Assembly (NCBI GenBank): GCA_964384785.1
Contig: CAYLLH010000043.1
Coordinates: 1 to 19,096 of the forward strand
Reading direction: 5' to 3'
Length of the DNA: 19,096 nucleotides
Origin: JAZKSG01 sp964384785
Lineage (GTDB): Archaea; Thermoplasmatota; E2; DHVEG-1
How positions within the stretch are numbered: the first letter of the stretch is position 1; the number at the start of each line of letters is the position of its first letter. A program made the position numbers and the translations under genes. Shown piece after piece: positions 1-7,462 of this stretch. Under the pieces are notes generated by a model. That model did not search any database. It was not told the origin of the DNA and worked only from the letters and a program-made list of their open reading frames with translations.

Positions 1-44
1 TCCTTTACAATCCATTTTACTTTCTTCTTGTTGAGCTTCTTCAT
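1..44 (-). CDS. Possible 5' end of a gene running off the left edge
   Basis: Reading leftward from an ATG at 44-42, the frame stays open to the window edge and encodes MKKLNKKKVKWIVK. This basic start resembles the first residues of helix-turn-helix transposase or integrase-type proteins of archaea, but 14 residues cannot establish a family. There is no Shine-Dalgarno match before the ATG. An A/T-rich stretch around 62-70 could be a TATA-like box for a leaderless message. The start lies inside a nest of inverted repeats, so the open frame could instead be an accident of that structure. Confidence 0.3.
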   Translation of the reverse strand, partial: MKKLNKKKVKWIVK

Positions 45-84
45 ATAAAGTAATTCATTTACTTTATTTTCCAGAAGAAAGTAA
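17..84. repeat. Nested inverted repeats sharing the heptamer AAAGTAA
   Basis: An outer perfect 12-bp inverted repeat (TTACTTTCTTCT at 17-28, AGAAGAAAGTAA at 73-84) encloses an inner perfect 9-bp hairpin (ATAAAGTAA at 45-53, loop TTCAT, TTACTTTAT at 59-67). All four arms carry AAAGTAA or its complement. It lies just past the histidine kinase stop codon. It could be a transcription terminator or 3' structure, an operator for a neighbouring gene, or a subterminal repeat of a mobile element. The pairing is seen directly; the role is unknown. Confidence 0.6.
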
Positions 85-104
85 TTTCGGGATAACACAG
101 TTTT

Positions 105-974
105 TCAGAAACTTCTAGTTCTTACAACCTCTGTAGATGGTAACAGAAAATGAATAGTACTACCTGTATCAGGACCATGACTATCTATCCATATTCTACC
201 ATCATGTTTTTCAATAATTCTTTTACAAATAGGAAGACCTAAACCAGTGGAATCTAATTTATGACGTGATTCATCAACTTTATAAAATTCATCAAAAACA
301 TGATCTGCTTGTTCGCGGGTTAGACCGACACCTGTATCAGTTACAGAAATCTGAATAAAAGACTCATCCTTATGTTTAACAATCTTAGAATCAAAATATA
401 ACTCACCGCCTTCTTGCATAGCATAAACAGCATTAGATGTCACTTGATCAAAAAGCTCCATAATTTTAGATTTCTCAGTTTTAACAAAAACATCTTTTCC
501 TATGTTATTTTTAGGTTCTATCTTAAAACTTTTAAAAACAACATCATACTTTTCAATTAATTCTTGAACAATATTATGAAGATTTTCTTTTTTAAGTAAA
601 AGATCAGTAGTTGAAAGCTCAGCAAGTTTACGAGTATTATCAACAACACGTTTAATATATTGAGCATTTCTAACACAGGTATCAACAAGTTTCTGAGTGT
701 TTTCATCATCAATTTCTTCTAGTATAACAGGTAAAAGAGTGATTAAAGGTGTAAGAGGTGTACCAAGATCATGACTGAGATTATCAATAAAACGATTTTT
801 ATGAATTAAAAGACGTCTTATTTCAACTGTTCTTTCAAGAACTCTATCCTCCAGTTCTTTGTTTAAATCATTGAATTTTTTTTCAGTTTCAACAAGCTTT
901 TTTTCAAGTTCTTGAATTTTTTTATCCTTATCCATTTCTTGTTCGTTTGATTCATCGTAAATTTCTTCAGTCAT
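105..974 (-). CDS. Soluble sensor histidine kinase
   Basis: A 289-residue two-component histidine kinase. The order is: a charged coiled coil at about residues 15-60, a HisKA dimerisation and phosphoacceptor segment with His68 in SHDLGTP, then a HATPase_c domain. That domain shows the N box around Asn181, the G1 box DTGVG (213-217), an F box FDEFYKVD (227-234) and the G2 box TGLGLP (243-248). There is no membrane segment, PAS or GAF domain, so any signal must come through the coiled coil or a partner protein. The start is supported by GAGGT at 988-992, 13 nt before the ATG. No response regulator is adjacent; the nearest receiver is about 12.5 kb away and a link is unproven. Divergent from the OPT transporter. 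Confidence 0.93.
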   Translation of the reverse strand: MTEEIYDESNEQEMDKDKKIQELEKKLVETEKKFNDLNKELEDRVLERTVEIRRLLIHKNRFIDNLSHDLGTPLTPLITLLPVILEEIDDENTQKLVDTCVRNAQYIKRVVDNTRKLAELSTTDLLLKKENLHNIVQELIEKYDVVFKSFKIEPKNNIGKDVFVKTEKSKIMELFDQVTSNAVYAMQEGGELYFDSKIVKHKDESFIQISVTDTGVGLTREQADHVFDEFYKVDESRHKLDSTGLGLPICKRIIEKHDGRIWIDSHGPDTGSTIHFLLPSTEVVRTRSF

Positions 975-1039
975 TATCTGTTTTCCTACCTCATTAACAA
1001 ATTTTTTTTAATTCATACTCTAAATGTTTTTTCATTATT

Positions 1040-1116
1040 AAAAGTTTTACAACTTTTTTAGATATCACTAATTAAACTATTTATTTAAAATAACTTTTTG
1101 AAATAATTAACTTTTT
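1040..1116. repeat. Repeated AACTTTTT boxes upstream of the OPT transporter gene
   Basis: AACTTTTT occurs three times in direct orientation (1051-1058, 1092-1099, 1109-1116). The first copy pairs with AAAAGTT at 1040-1046 as a 7-bp inverted repeat with a 4-nt loop. The last copy runs into the TATA-like box of the transporter gene. This could be regulator binding, but in A/T-rich spacer DNA chance repetition is a real alternative. Confidence 0.35.
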
Positions 1117-1120
1117 ATAT
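1112..1120 (+). promoter_or_regulatory. TATA-like box for the OPT transporter
   Basis: TTTTTATAT is centred about 30 nt before the ATG at 1147. At archaeal TATA-to-start-site spacing, transcription would begin at or just before that ATG, giving a leaderless message. This supports 1147 over the upstream TTG (1120) and ATG (1135) as the real start. Confidence 0.5.
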
Positions 1121-1146
1121 TGAGCAAAATATATATGTTATCTGTT

Positions 1147-3213
1147 ATGGCTGATCGAGAACACTTTAAATCATTTATACCTGCTGAACGAACAATACCT
1201 GAGTTAACCTTAAAAGCAGTACTTGTAGGTGTTTTTTTAGCAATAGTACTAGGTGCAGCAAATGCATACCTTGGGTTATACGCTGGAATGACTGTTTCAG
1301 CTGTTATACCTGGAGCTGTAATGGCAATATTATTGCTAAGACCCTTCAAAGGAACAATACTTGAAGTAAATCTTGCGAATATGGGCGCCTCAGCAGGTGA
1401 GTGCGTTGCAGCAGGAGTAATATTTACAGTCCCAGCATTAGTAATATTACAAATCCATCTAGGGGTTGATACAGGATGGACCACAATTCATTTAATTGAA
1501 ACAACCCTCGTTGCATTATTTGGAGGAATCATCGGTGTTTTATGGATGGTTCCTCTAAGAAGAGCACTCGTAATAAAAACAGACCTACCATTCCCGGAGG
1601 GAATAGCTGCAGCAGCTGTTTTAACAGAAATAGTAGGCGGGGAAGAAACACTAGAAAAATCCAAAAAGAAAAAAGAGGGAATAAGCGGCGGATGGCTTCT
1701 AATGGGAGCTGTAATGGCAGGATTATATAAATTCGGTCAGTTAGCATTAAACATATTCAGAGATCCTATTGAACATGTAATTCATACTGGAAAATATCTT
1801 ATTTCTGGAGAATACCGCGAAGCATATAACTATGGAGGAATAACAGCCTCACCAGCATTATTAGGTGTCGGATGGATAATAGGACCAAAAATAGCATCAT
1901 ATATCCTTGTGGGTGGAATACTTGGTTGGGTTATAATCCTTCCATTGATCGCACTTTCAACGGGTCTACCAACTCCTGCAGGTTCAGAACAAATAGCTTT
2001 AGCAAGAGATTATGGTTTCGGAAACCTAGAACAAGGAAAACTTATCTGGGGAATCTATCAAATATGGGCTAATCAAGTTAGATACATAGGCGTTGGAGCC
2101 ATGTTAGTCGGAGGACTTTGGGCTATATGGCAGATAAAAAACAATCTTACAGATAGTATAAAAGAAGCGATAATAGGAATCAGAGGTGGAGAAGTTAAAA
2201 CCAAAAAAAGAACAGATCGAGATGTACACTATAAAATAGTATTCGTAGCGCTTGTTTTAATGATTATACCTGTGTTTTTATTATATGTTTGGCTTTCTGA
2301 AATGTTTGCAGTATCATTAGTTATGGCTGTTTTAACAATACTTTTTGCTTTTGTAGCAAGTGCCCTTGCTGGGTATCTAACAGGAACCGTGGGATCTTCA
2401 AACATGCCAATATCAGGTGTAACAGTAGCTGTACTTCTTGTTGTATCTTTGATAATGATGTTCGGATTTGGTATAAGCGGTGCTGCAGGAATGGTAATAG
2501 TAATTTTTATTTCAGCAGTAATCTGCATCGGTGGATCAATATCTGGAGATCTACTCCAGGCTATGGCAAGTGGACATATGATAGGTGCAACACCACGAAA
2601 CCTGCAAATATCGATGACACTAGGAGTAATAGGAATATCAATTTTTGTAGGATTAATAATAGCAGTACTACATGAAGCATACACTCTTGGTAGTAGAGCA
2701 TTACCCGCACCACAATCATTTCTTATGGCAGGAATCGTAAAAGGAGTCATGGGTGGAGAAATGCTATGGCCTTATGTTATAGCGGGAATGTTTCTAGCAG
2801 TAGTACTAATACTGATAGATCTTCCAGTTTTACCGGTAGCTATTGGAATATATTTACCATTTACATTATCACCACCAATTTTTATCGGTGGTATAGTAAG
2901 ATACATTACAGATAGACGTTTAAAAAAGAAATATGGTTCGGCAGAAGAAAAAGAAGTGAGTGATTGGGAGCTAGCTGTTAAAAAAACAGATATAACTCCA
3001 AAAGAAAAAACAATACGAACAGGTCTTTTATTTTCAGCAGGACTTGTAGCTGGAGAAGCATTAACAGGTGTGCTAATAGCAACAATAGTGGTACTTGGAT
3101 TAGAAAATCTTGCCTTGTTTGAGTATGCTCCATGGTGGCCAGGATTATTAATCTGGGTTTTTATGGCTGTACTCTTAGCATATATACCAATCAGAGAAAC
3201 ACTTAAAAAATAA
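1147..3213 (+). CDS. OPT-family oligopeptide transporter
   Basis: An integral membrane transporter of the OPT family, which imports oligopeptides or metal chelates by proton symport. The protein is almost entirely alternating hydrophobic segments, about 14 or more. Family-typical motifs are GLYAGMTVSAVIPGA near residues 43-57 and DLPFPEGIAAAAVL at 146-159. A charged cytoplasmic loop (KSKKKKEG) follows. From the ATG at 1147 it is 688 residues and begins MADREHFKSFIPAE, a family-like N terminus. A TTG at 1120 would add nine residues that look unlike the family. It ends at a T-run at 3222-3229. Substrate cannot be told from sequence: peptides and iron-siderophore-type chelates are both possible. 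Confidence 0.93.
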   Translation: MADREHFKSFIPAERTIPELTLKAVLVGVFLAIVLGAANAYLGLYAGMTVSAVIPGAVMAILLLRPFKGTILEVNLANMGASAGECVAAGVIFTVPALVILQIHLGVDTGWTTIHLIETTLVALFGGIIGVLWMVPLRRALVIKTDLPFPEGIAAAAVLTEIVGGEETLEKSKKKKEGISGGWLLMGAVMAGLYKFGQLALNIFRDPIEHVIHTGKYLISGEYREAYNYGGITASPALLGVGWIIGPKIASYILVGGILGWVIILPLIALSTGLPTPAGSEQIALARDYGFGNLEQGKLIWGIYQIWANQVRYIGVGAMLVGGLWAIWQIKNNLTDSIKEAIIGIRGGEVKTKKRTDRDVHYKIVFVALVLMIIPVFLLYVWLSEMFAVSLVMAVLTILFAFVASALAGYLTGTVGSSNMPISGVTVAVLLVVSLIMMFGFGISGAAGMVIVIFISAVICIGGSISGDLLQAMASGHMIGATPRNLQISMTLGVIGISIFVGLIIAVLHEAYTLGSRALPAPQSFLMAGIVKGVMGGEMLWPYVIAGMFLAVVLILIDLPVLPVAIGIYLPFTLSPPIFIGGIVRYITDRRLKKKYGSAEEKEVSDWELAVKKTDITPKEKTIRTGLLFSAGLVAGEALTGVLIATIVVLGLENLALFEYAPWWPGLLIWVFMAVLLAYIPIRETLKK

Positions 3214-3221
3214 AACCACAA

Positions 3222-3229
3222 TTTTTTTT
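3222..3229 (+). terminator. T8 tract after the OPT gene
   Basis: Eight T residues start 9 nt past the transporter stop codon, and a second T-run lies at 3243-3248. Archaeal RNA polymerase terminates at such U-tracts without a strong hairpin. Confidence 0.5.
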
Positions 3230-3295
3230 GTTTAAAATAATGTTTTTTCCAAAATATCTATATATTTAGAATTTGATAGAATAATTACTCAGAAA

Positions 3296-3934
3296 ATGAA
3301 AGAGACAACTAAAACTGAAGAGGATGAGATGGATAAAGGTTTTAACTCAGCAGATATTCCATCTCATGAACAAGTTAATCAGTTAATTGAAGAAATAAAA
3401 AATTTTGAAGAAAAATATCCGTTATTTGATGTTAAACCAGTAAAAAAAGAAAAAAAACAGCTAAATAGATTAGAAGAACCTTCTGAAGTACCGGTAATTA
3501 AACCAGAAGATAATGTTTCAAACAAGTTTAAAAATATTTTTAAGAAAGTTAAGAAAAATAAATCTTATAAAACGATTGATATTCAGAAAAAAAAGGATAA
3601 TAAAAAATTATTGCCAAATTTTTCTTTGAAACAAAAAAAAGGTACTATACAGAAAAAAATTAGTGTTAAAAAAAAGGTTAAGTCTAAACCTGTAAATCCT
3701 AATATTTTCAGAATAGGTTTTGATGATAAAGGTAATCTTGTTAATCTTGATTTAAAAAAGAAAGATGAGATTAAAAAGAAACCTTCAAAACTTAATTTTT
3801 TGAATAAAATATTTAAAAAAGAGAACTCTTCTGAAGAAAATTCTTCTAATGCGGGTAAGTTTGGTAAGATAAAAAGTGTTTTTGGAAAAGTTGGAAAATT
3901 AAAAAACGCTATTCCTTTTAAGAGGAATAAATAA
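3296..3934 (+). CDS. Lysine-rich low-complexity protein, function unknown
   Basis: A 212-residue protein that I do not recognise. The first ~50 residues are acidic and probably helical (EQVNQLIEEIKNFEEKYPLF). The rest is packed with lysine and has recurring phenylalanine-basic patches: KFKNIFKKVKK, LNKIFKKE and KFGKIKSVFGKVGKLK. There is one more ordered-looking stretch, NIFRIGFDDKGNLVNLDL. It has no membrane segment or signal peptide and is strongly basic overall, which suggests binding to nucleic acid, ribosomes or the inner membrane face; that is inference. A TATA-like TATATATTTA at 3259-3268 fits a start near 3296. A second ATG at 3329, preceded by GAGG, would remove 11 residues. Its many A-runs make it vulnerable to assembly frameshifts. 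Confidence 0.7.
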   Translation: MKETTKTEEDEMDKGFNSADIPSHEQVNQLIEEIKNFEEKYPLFDVKPVKKEKKQLNRLEEPSEVPVIKPEDNVSNKFKNIFKKVKKNKSYKTIDIQKKKDNKKLLPNFSLKQKKGTIQKKISVKKKVKSKPVNPNIFRIGFDDKGNLVNLDLKKKDEIKKKPSKLNFLNKIFKKENSSEENSSNAGKFGKIKSVFGKVGKLKNAIPFKRNK

Positions 3935-3938
3935 ACAC

Positions 3939-3962
3939 CTAAAAAATGGTTTATATTTTTAG
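3939..3962. terminator. Bidirectional A/T hairpin between convergent genes
   Basis: CTAAAAA (3939-3945) and TTTTTAG (3956-3962) form a 7-bp stem with a 10-nt loop, between the lysine-rich gene on plus and the first 36-residue gene on minus. T-rich sequence continues to 3980. It could serve either transcript. Confidence 0.45.
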
Positions 3963-3978
3963 TGATTTAATTTTTTGT

Positions 3979-4089
3979 TTATGCTAATTCTGCTAGTTGT
4001 TTTATTCTATTGGTTACAATGAATACTTCCATAGTAGATTTTATTTGTTGAAGTTCTTGTCGGGTTCTTATTTCGCTAACAACTCTCAT
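3979..4089 (-). CDS. Small 36-residue protein, paralogue 1
   Basis: The frame runs from ATG at 4089 to TAA at 3979. The product starts MRVVSEIRTRQELQQI and ends RIKQLAELA, and is likely one amphipathic helical unit with no membrane segment. It is probably a real gene for three reasons. A paralogue of identical length lies at 4344-4454 with 22 of 36 residues identical. Both copies have a Shine-Dalgarno site (GGTGA at 4096-4100 here). Both have their own TATA-like box. The central residues 17-26 (KSTMEVFIVT) and the C-terminal RIKQLAE are the conserved parts. I do not recognise the family; a small regulator, antitoxin-like or protein-binding peptide are all open. Confidence 0.65.
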   Translation of the reverse strand: MRVVSEIRTRQELQQIKSTMEVFIVTNRIKQLAELA

Positions 4090-4123
4090 TTTTTTTCACC
4101 AAATCCTACGTTATACTTTAACA

Positions 4124-4138
4124 TTTATAGTATATAAA
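4124..4138. promoter_or_regulatory. Symmetrical TATA-like element between the small-gene copies
   Basis: TTTATA (4124-4129) and TATAAA (4133-4138) are inverted about GTA. On minus, the box lies about 45 nt before the ATG at 4089, so a transcript would start near 4107 with a short leader holding GGTGA. On plus, initiation would fall near 4160-4163, at the left arm of the 15-nt inverted repeat. The element could therefore be bidirectional. Confidence 0.5.
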
Positions 4139-4154
4139 CATATTGTGAGAAAAT

Positions 4155-4344
4155 ATATTTATTGGTTAAGTAGTAATATCGAAAAAAAACTAAATTGTAA
4201 TTATATATAAAATGATAAAATACCTAAAAAAACAAAAAAAGGAACAATGGAAATTAAAAAAATTTTAAAAAAAAATTAGATGGTGGTGCCAATCACTAAA
4301 AGAGGCGTGCGTTAATACTAATATAATAATTAACCAATGAATAT
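4155..4344. repeat. 15-nt imperfect inverted repeat bracketing a 160-bp segment
   Basis: ATATTTATTGGTTAA (4155-4169) is matched by the reverse complement of TTAACCAATGAATAT (4330-4344) at 14 of 15 positions; the odd position would be a G-U pair in RNA. The enclosed 160 bp is mostly A/T but contains a GC-rich island at 4281-4311. It holds no credible protein frame: only short frames without ribosome sites. The right arm ends at the stop codon of the second small gene. It may be a structured RNA, a miniature mobile element, or a 3' structure for the second small gene. Confidence 0.55.
4268..4276 (-). terminator. Possible U-tract ending the second small gene's transcript
   Basis: On minus this reads as an unbroken T-run about 70 nt after the stop codon of the gene at 4344-4454. 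If used, the message keeps a 3' region containing the GC-rich island and a GTTAAT/ATTAAC hairpin (4310-4315 with 4328-4333). Confidence 0.35.
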
Positions 4345-4454
4345 TATGCCATCTCAGCAAGTTGCTTGATTCTAGTAGTTACAATGAATACTTCCATAGT
4401 AGATTTTAGTTCATTGAAATCTTGCTTATTGTTGACTTCACTAATAATTTTCAT
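4344..4454 (-). CDS. Small 36-residue protein, paralogue 2
   Basis: The frame runs from ATG at 4454 to TAA at 4344. The product starts MKIISEVNNKQDFNEL and ends RIKQLAEMA. It is 22/36 identical to the copy at 3979-4089, with mostly conservative changes elsewhere. A 31-nt DNA block is identical in both (4013-4043 and 4378-4408). The ribosome site AAGGTGGTG (4464-4472) sits 9 nt before this ATG, so longer upstream starts in the same frame are unlikely. A TATA-like TTTAAATA lies on minus at 4498-4505. Function unknown; the sequence favours short helices over a membrane peptide. Confidence 0.68.
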   Translation of the reverse strand: MKIISEVNNKQDFNELKSTMEVFIVTTRIKQLAEMA

Positions 4455-4497
4455 ATTTTTCAACACCACCTTACAAGTTATACTTTGTAAATCATAA

Positions 4498-4505
4498 TAT
4501 TTAAA
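4498..4505 (-). promoter_or_regulatory. TATA-like box for the second small gene
   Basis: TTTAAATA on minus is about 27 nt from a predicted start site near 4474. Both small-gene copies also share the 10-mer AAAGTATAAC between TATA box and ribosome site (plus-strand positions 4110-4119 and 4478-4487). Confidence 0.5.
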
Positions 4506-4618
4506 CATACCGTGTAAATACGTTAAAGCTGATAAAATAACAAAAAAAACCAACAATAAACCATTACCATTAAATAAATAATATAATATGACTCCCTAAA
4601 AAGGGTCGAATACAAAAA

Positions 4619-7441
4619 ATGAACCTAAAACAGTACAATTACATAGAAATAGAAAAAAAATGGCAACAAAAATGGATAGACCAAAAAATATACCAATCCA
4701 AAAAAAACAAAGAAAACAAATTCTTCATACACTTTGCATACCCTGGAGTATCAGGATACCTACACGTAGGCCACATGAGAGGATTCACATATTGCGATAT
4801 AATAGCCCGACATAAAAGAATGGACAATTACAACGTCCTCTATCCCGCCGGATTCCACGCTTCAGGAATACCATCCATCGGTTTTGCAAAAAAAGTAGAA
4901 AGAAACGACCCCTTAACAATAAAATTATTAAGAGAATACGGAGCAACACCAGCTCAAATACAAAAACTAACAGATCCAATAGAAGTAGTAAAATATTTTT
5001 CAAATGTATATGTAGAAGACTACTGGAAAAAATTCGGATTTTTAATCGACTACGATCGAATAATGAGCACAATATCTCCAGGATATCAAAAATTCATACA
5101 ATGGCAATTTCATAAACTAAAACAAAAAAACCTACTAACCCAAAAACCACACTATGCCCCATTCTGCCCAAACTGCGGACCTGTAGCCGTAGATAAATCA
5201 GAGACAGATATCTCAAAAGGCGGAGGAGCAGAAATACAAGAATTCACAGTAATAAAATTCAAACTAGAAGACGGAACCATACTACCAGCTGCAACACTAA
5301 GACCAGAAACCATCTTCGGTGTAACAAACATGTGGGTAAACCCAAATACAGAATACATAAAAATAAAAATCAACAACGAAACATGGTTATGCTCAAAACA
5401 AGCATATCAAAAACTAAAAAACCAAGTAGACAACATAAAAAAACTAAACGAAACCATACTCGGTGAAAAACTCATCGGAAAACAATGCATAATCCCAATG
5501 ATCAACAGAAAAATATCAATACTCTCAGGATCCTTTGCAAACCCTGATGTAGCAACAGGAATAGTAATGTCAGTACCAGCTCATGCACCATATGATTATA
5601 TCGCACTAGAAGAACTAAAAACCGAAATTAAACCAATAACAATAATCGATGTAAAAGACCTTGGAGAAAACCCTGCAAAAAAAGTAGTAAAAGAACTAAA
5701 TATTAAAAGCCAAAATGAAACAGAAAAACTAGAACAAGCAACAGAAAAAGTATACAAAAAAGAATTCCACACCGGTGTTCTAAACGAAAAATGCGGAAAA
5801 TATGCTGGAATAAAAATATCAGATATGAAAGATCAAGTAAAAGATGAACTACAACAACAAAACCAAGCAATACCTATGAGAGAATTCTCAGAAGAAGTAA
5901 TCTGTCGATGTAACGAAAAAGTAATGATAAAAAAAATACCAGATCAATGGTTCATTAAATACAGCGACAAAAAACTAACCGAAGACTCAAAAAAACATGT
6001 AAAACAAATGAATATTTACCCAGCTGAATACAAAAAACAACTACCTAAAGTTCTAGACTGGTTCGACGACCGCGCCTGTATAAGAAAAGGATCATGGCTG
6101 GGAACAGAATTCCCATTCAAAAAAGAATGGATAGTAGAACCAATCTCAGACTCAACATTATACCCTGCATATTACATAATATCAAAATATGTAAACAACC
6201 AAAATATAACACCAGAAGAAATGACAGAAGAATTCTTTGATTACGTGTTCTTAGGGGGAGGAATACCCAAAAATGAAAAATGGGATGAAATCAAAGAAGA
6301 CTTTGATTACTGGTACCCCGTAAATATAAACCTTGGAGGAAAAGAACACAAAACCGTTCACTTCCCAGTTTTTATCATGAACCATGTAGCCATTATGCCA
6401 GAAAACAAAAGACCACATGGAATATTTGTACACTGGTGGGTTACACAAAAAGGAAAAGAAAAAATAAGTAAATCCAAAGGCGGCGCAGAACATATCGCAG
6501 ATGCAGCAAAAAAATATGGAGTAGACGCAATGCGTTTATATTATTCACACGTAGGTTCACCATTTGTAGATGTAGAATGGGATTCAGAAACAGTAACTAA
6601 ATACAAAAACAAAATCGGAAACATCTACCACACAATAAACAAAATATCAAATATAGAACAAAAAACAGATGAAAAACTAGACCACTGGCTAAAAAACATA
6701 CTAAAACTCAGAATAAAAAACATAGAAAACTCACTAAACAACTATGATCTAAGAGATGCCTCCAACGAAATATTTTTCGAAATATTAAAAGACATACAAT
6801 GGTACCTAAAAAGAGGCGGAGGAAACCAAAAAATACTCAAAGAATACAAAAAACAATGGATCAAAATAATGACACCATTCACACCACATATCGCAGAAGA
6901 ACTCTGGAACCAAGAACAACAAGGATTTGTATCAGAAGAAAACTATCCAAAAACAAAAAAAGAAGAAATACAATGGGAACACATCCAAGGAGAAGAACTA
7001 CTATCTGAAGTAATAGATGACATAAAAGAAATACTGCATGTAACAAAAATAAAACCAAAAAAAATCTGTATATATACCTCTCCAGAATGGAAATGGACTA
7101 TACTAACAGAAGCAATAAAACTAGAAAAAGAAAACCAGCTTAACATGGGAAATCTTATGAAAACAGTAATGAGTAAACCAGAAATCAAATCCAAAGCCAA
7201 TCAAGCATCAAAATACTCAGGAAAACTAATGAAAGAAGTAAGAACTTTTACTGACAAAGATAAACAAAAATTCCAAAACCCAATAGATGAAAAAAGCTAT
7301 ATAAAAAACGCAGAAAAATACCTGAAAGAACTATTCCACGCTGAAATACAAATATACAACGCTGAAGAAAAAGAAAAATATGATCCAGAGAACAAATCAA
7401 ACTTTGCTGTACCATTAAAACCAGGTATCTACATAGAATAA
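4619..7441 (+). CDS. leuS: Leucyl-tRNA synthetase, archaeal type
   Basis: A class Ia synthetase that attaches leucine to tRNA-Leu in the cytoplasm. It is 940 residues, as usual for the archaeal/eukaryotic form. The ATP-binding HIGH motif appears as HVGH (49-52) and the KMSKS loop as KISKS (615-619). The CP1 editing domain, which removes mischarged amino acids, shows TLRPETIFG (226-234) and VPAHAPYD with the conserved Asp326. Cysteine pairs CPNC (183-186) and CRC (429-431) mark zinc-knuckle-like inserts. A long C-terminal tRNA-binding region follows. AAGGG at 4600-4604 may be a weak ribosome site. Codon use is unlike the DUF1015 gene: third positions are largely A or C, with TTC and AAC frequent. 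The last codon is next to a convergent lipoprotein gene 17 bp away. Confidence 0.98.
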   Translation: MNLKQYNYIEIEKKWQQKWIDQKIYQSKKNKENKFFIHFAYPGVSGYLHVGHMRGFTYCDIIARHKRMDNYNVLYPAGFHASGIPSIGFAKKVERNDPLTIKLLREYGATPAQIQKLTDPIEVVKYFSNVYVEDYWKKFGFLIDYDRIMSTISPGYQKFIQWQFHKLKQKNLLTQKPHYAPFCPNCGPVAVDKSETDISKGGGAEIQEFTVIKFKLEDGTILPAATLRPETIFGVTNMWVNPNTEYIKIKINNETWLCSKQAYQKLKNQVDNIKKLNETILGEKLIGKQCIIPMINRKISILSGSFANPDVATGIVMSVPAHAPYDYIALEELKTEIKPITIIDVKDLGENPAKKVVKELNIKSQNETEKLEQATEKVYKKEFHTGVLNEKCGKYAGIKISDMKDQVKDELQQQNQAIPMREFSEEVICRCNEKVMIKKIPDQWFIKYSDKKLTEDSKKHVKQMNIYPAEYKKQLPKVLDWFDDRACIRKGSWLGTEFPFKKEWIVEPISDSTLYPAYYIISKYVNNQNITPEEMTEEFFDYVFLGGGIPKNEKWDEIKEDFDYWYPVNINLGGKEHKTVHFPVFIMNHVAIMPENKRPHGIFVHWWVTQKGKEKISKSKGGAEHIADAAKKYGVDAMRLYYSHVGSPFVDVEWDSETVTKYKNKIGNIYHTINKISNIEQKTDEKLDHWLKNILKLRIKNIENSLNNYDLRDASNEIFFEILKDIQWYLKRGGGNQKILKEYKKQWIKIMTPFTPHIAEELWNQEQQGFVSEENYPKTKKEEIQWEHIQGEELLSEVIDDIKEILHVTKIKPKKICIYTSPEWKWTILTEAIKLEKENQLNMGNLMKTVMSKPEIKSKANQASKYSGKLMKEVRTFTDKDKQKFQNPIDEKSYIKNAEKYLKELFHAEIQIYNAEEKEKYDPENKSNFAVPLKPGIYIE

Positions 7442-7462
7442 AAAAAACATATTTTTTTTTAT
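7438..7462. terminator. Symmetrical A-run/T-run terminator between convergent genes
   Basis: An A-run, CATA and a T-run form an A/T-only inverted repeat across the 17-bp gap between leuS and the lipoprotein gene. It also covers both stop codons. Each strand gives a U-tract in its own direction. Confidence 0.5.

Noticed and set aside
1120..1146. Longer OPT transporter start at TTG 1120 or ATG 1135
   Set aside because: The extra residues do not resemble the family, no ribosome site precedes them, and the TATA-like box would lie inside or too near the longer reading frame.
1529..1747. Long antisense and shifted frames within the OPT, leuS, Pus10 and ABC genes
   Set aside because: They lie wholly inside well-supported genes, have poor composition and no ribosome sites, and arise from the biased codon use of the true genes.
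4212..4268. Plus-strand frame encoding an 18-residue lysine-rich peptide
   Set aside because: It lacks a ribosome site and its A-run composition explains the open frame; no paralogue was seen.
4455..4556. Longer version of the second small gene starting near 4556
   Set aside because: The extension covers the TATA-like box and ribosome site, is absent from the paralogue, and the site AAGGTGGTG clearly serves the ATG at 4454.
4591..4613. tRNA-like or attenuator-like sequence before leuS (CCCT...AGGG and GGTCGAATAC)
   Set aside because: The stem is only four base pairs, no acceptor or anticodon arm can be drawn, and the resemblance to a T-loop is partial.
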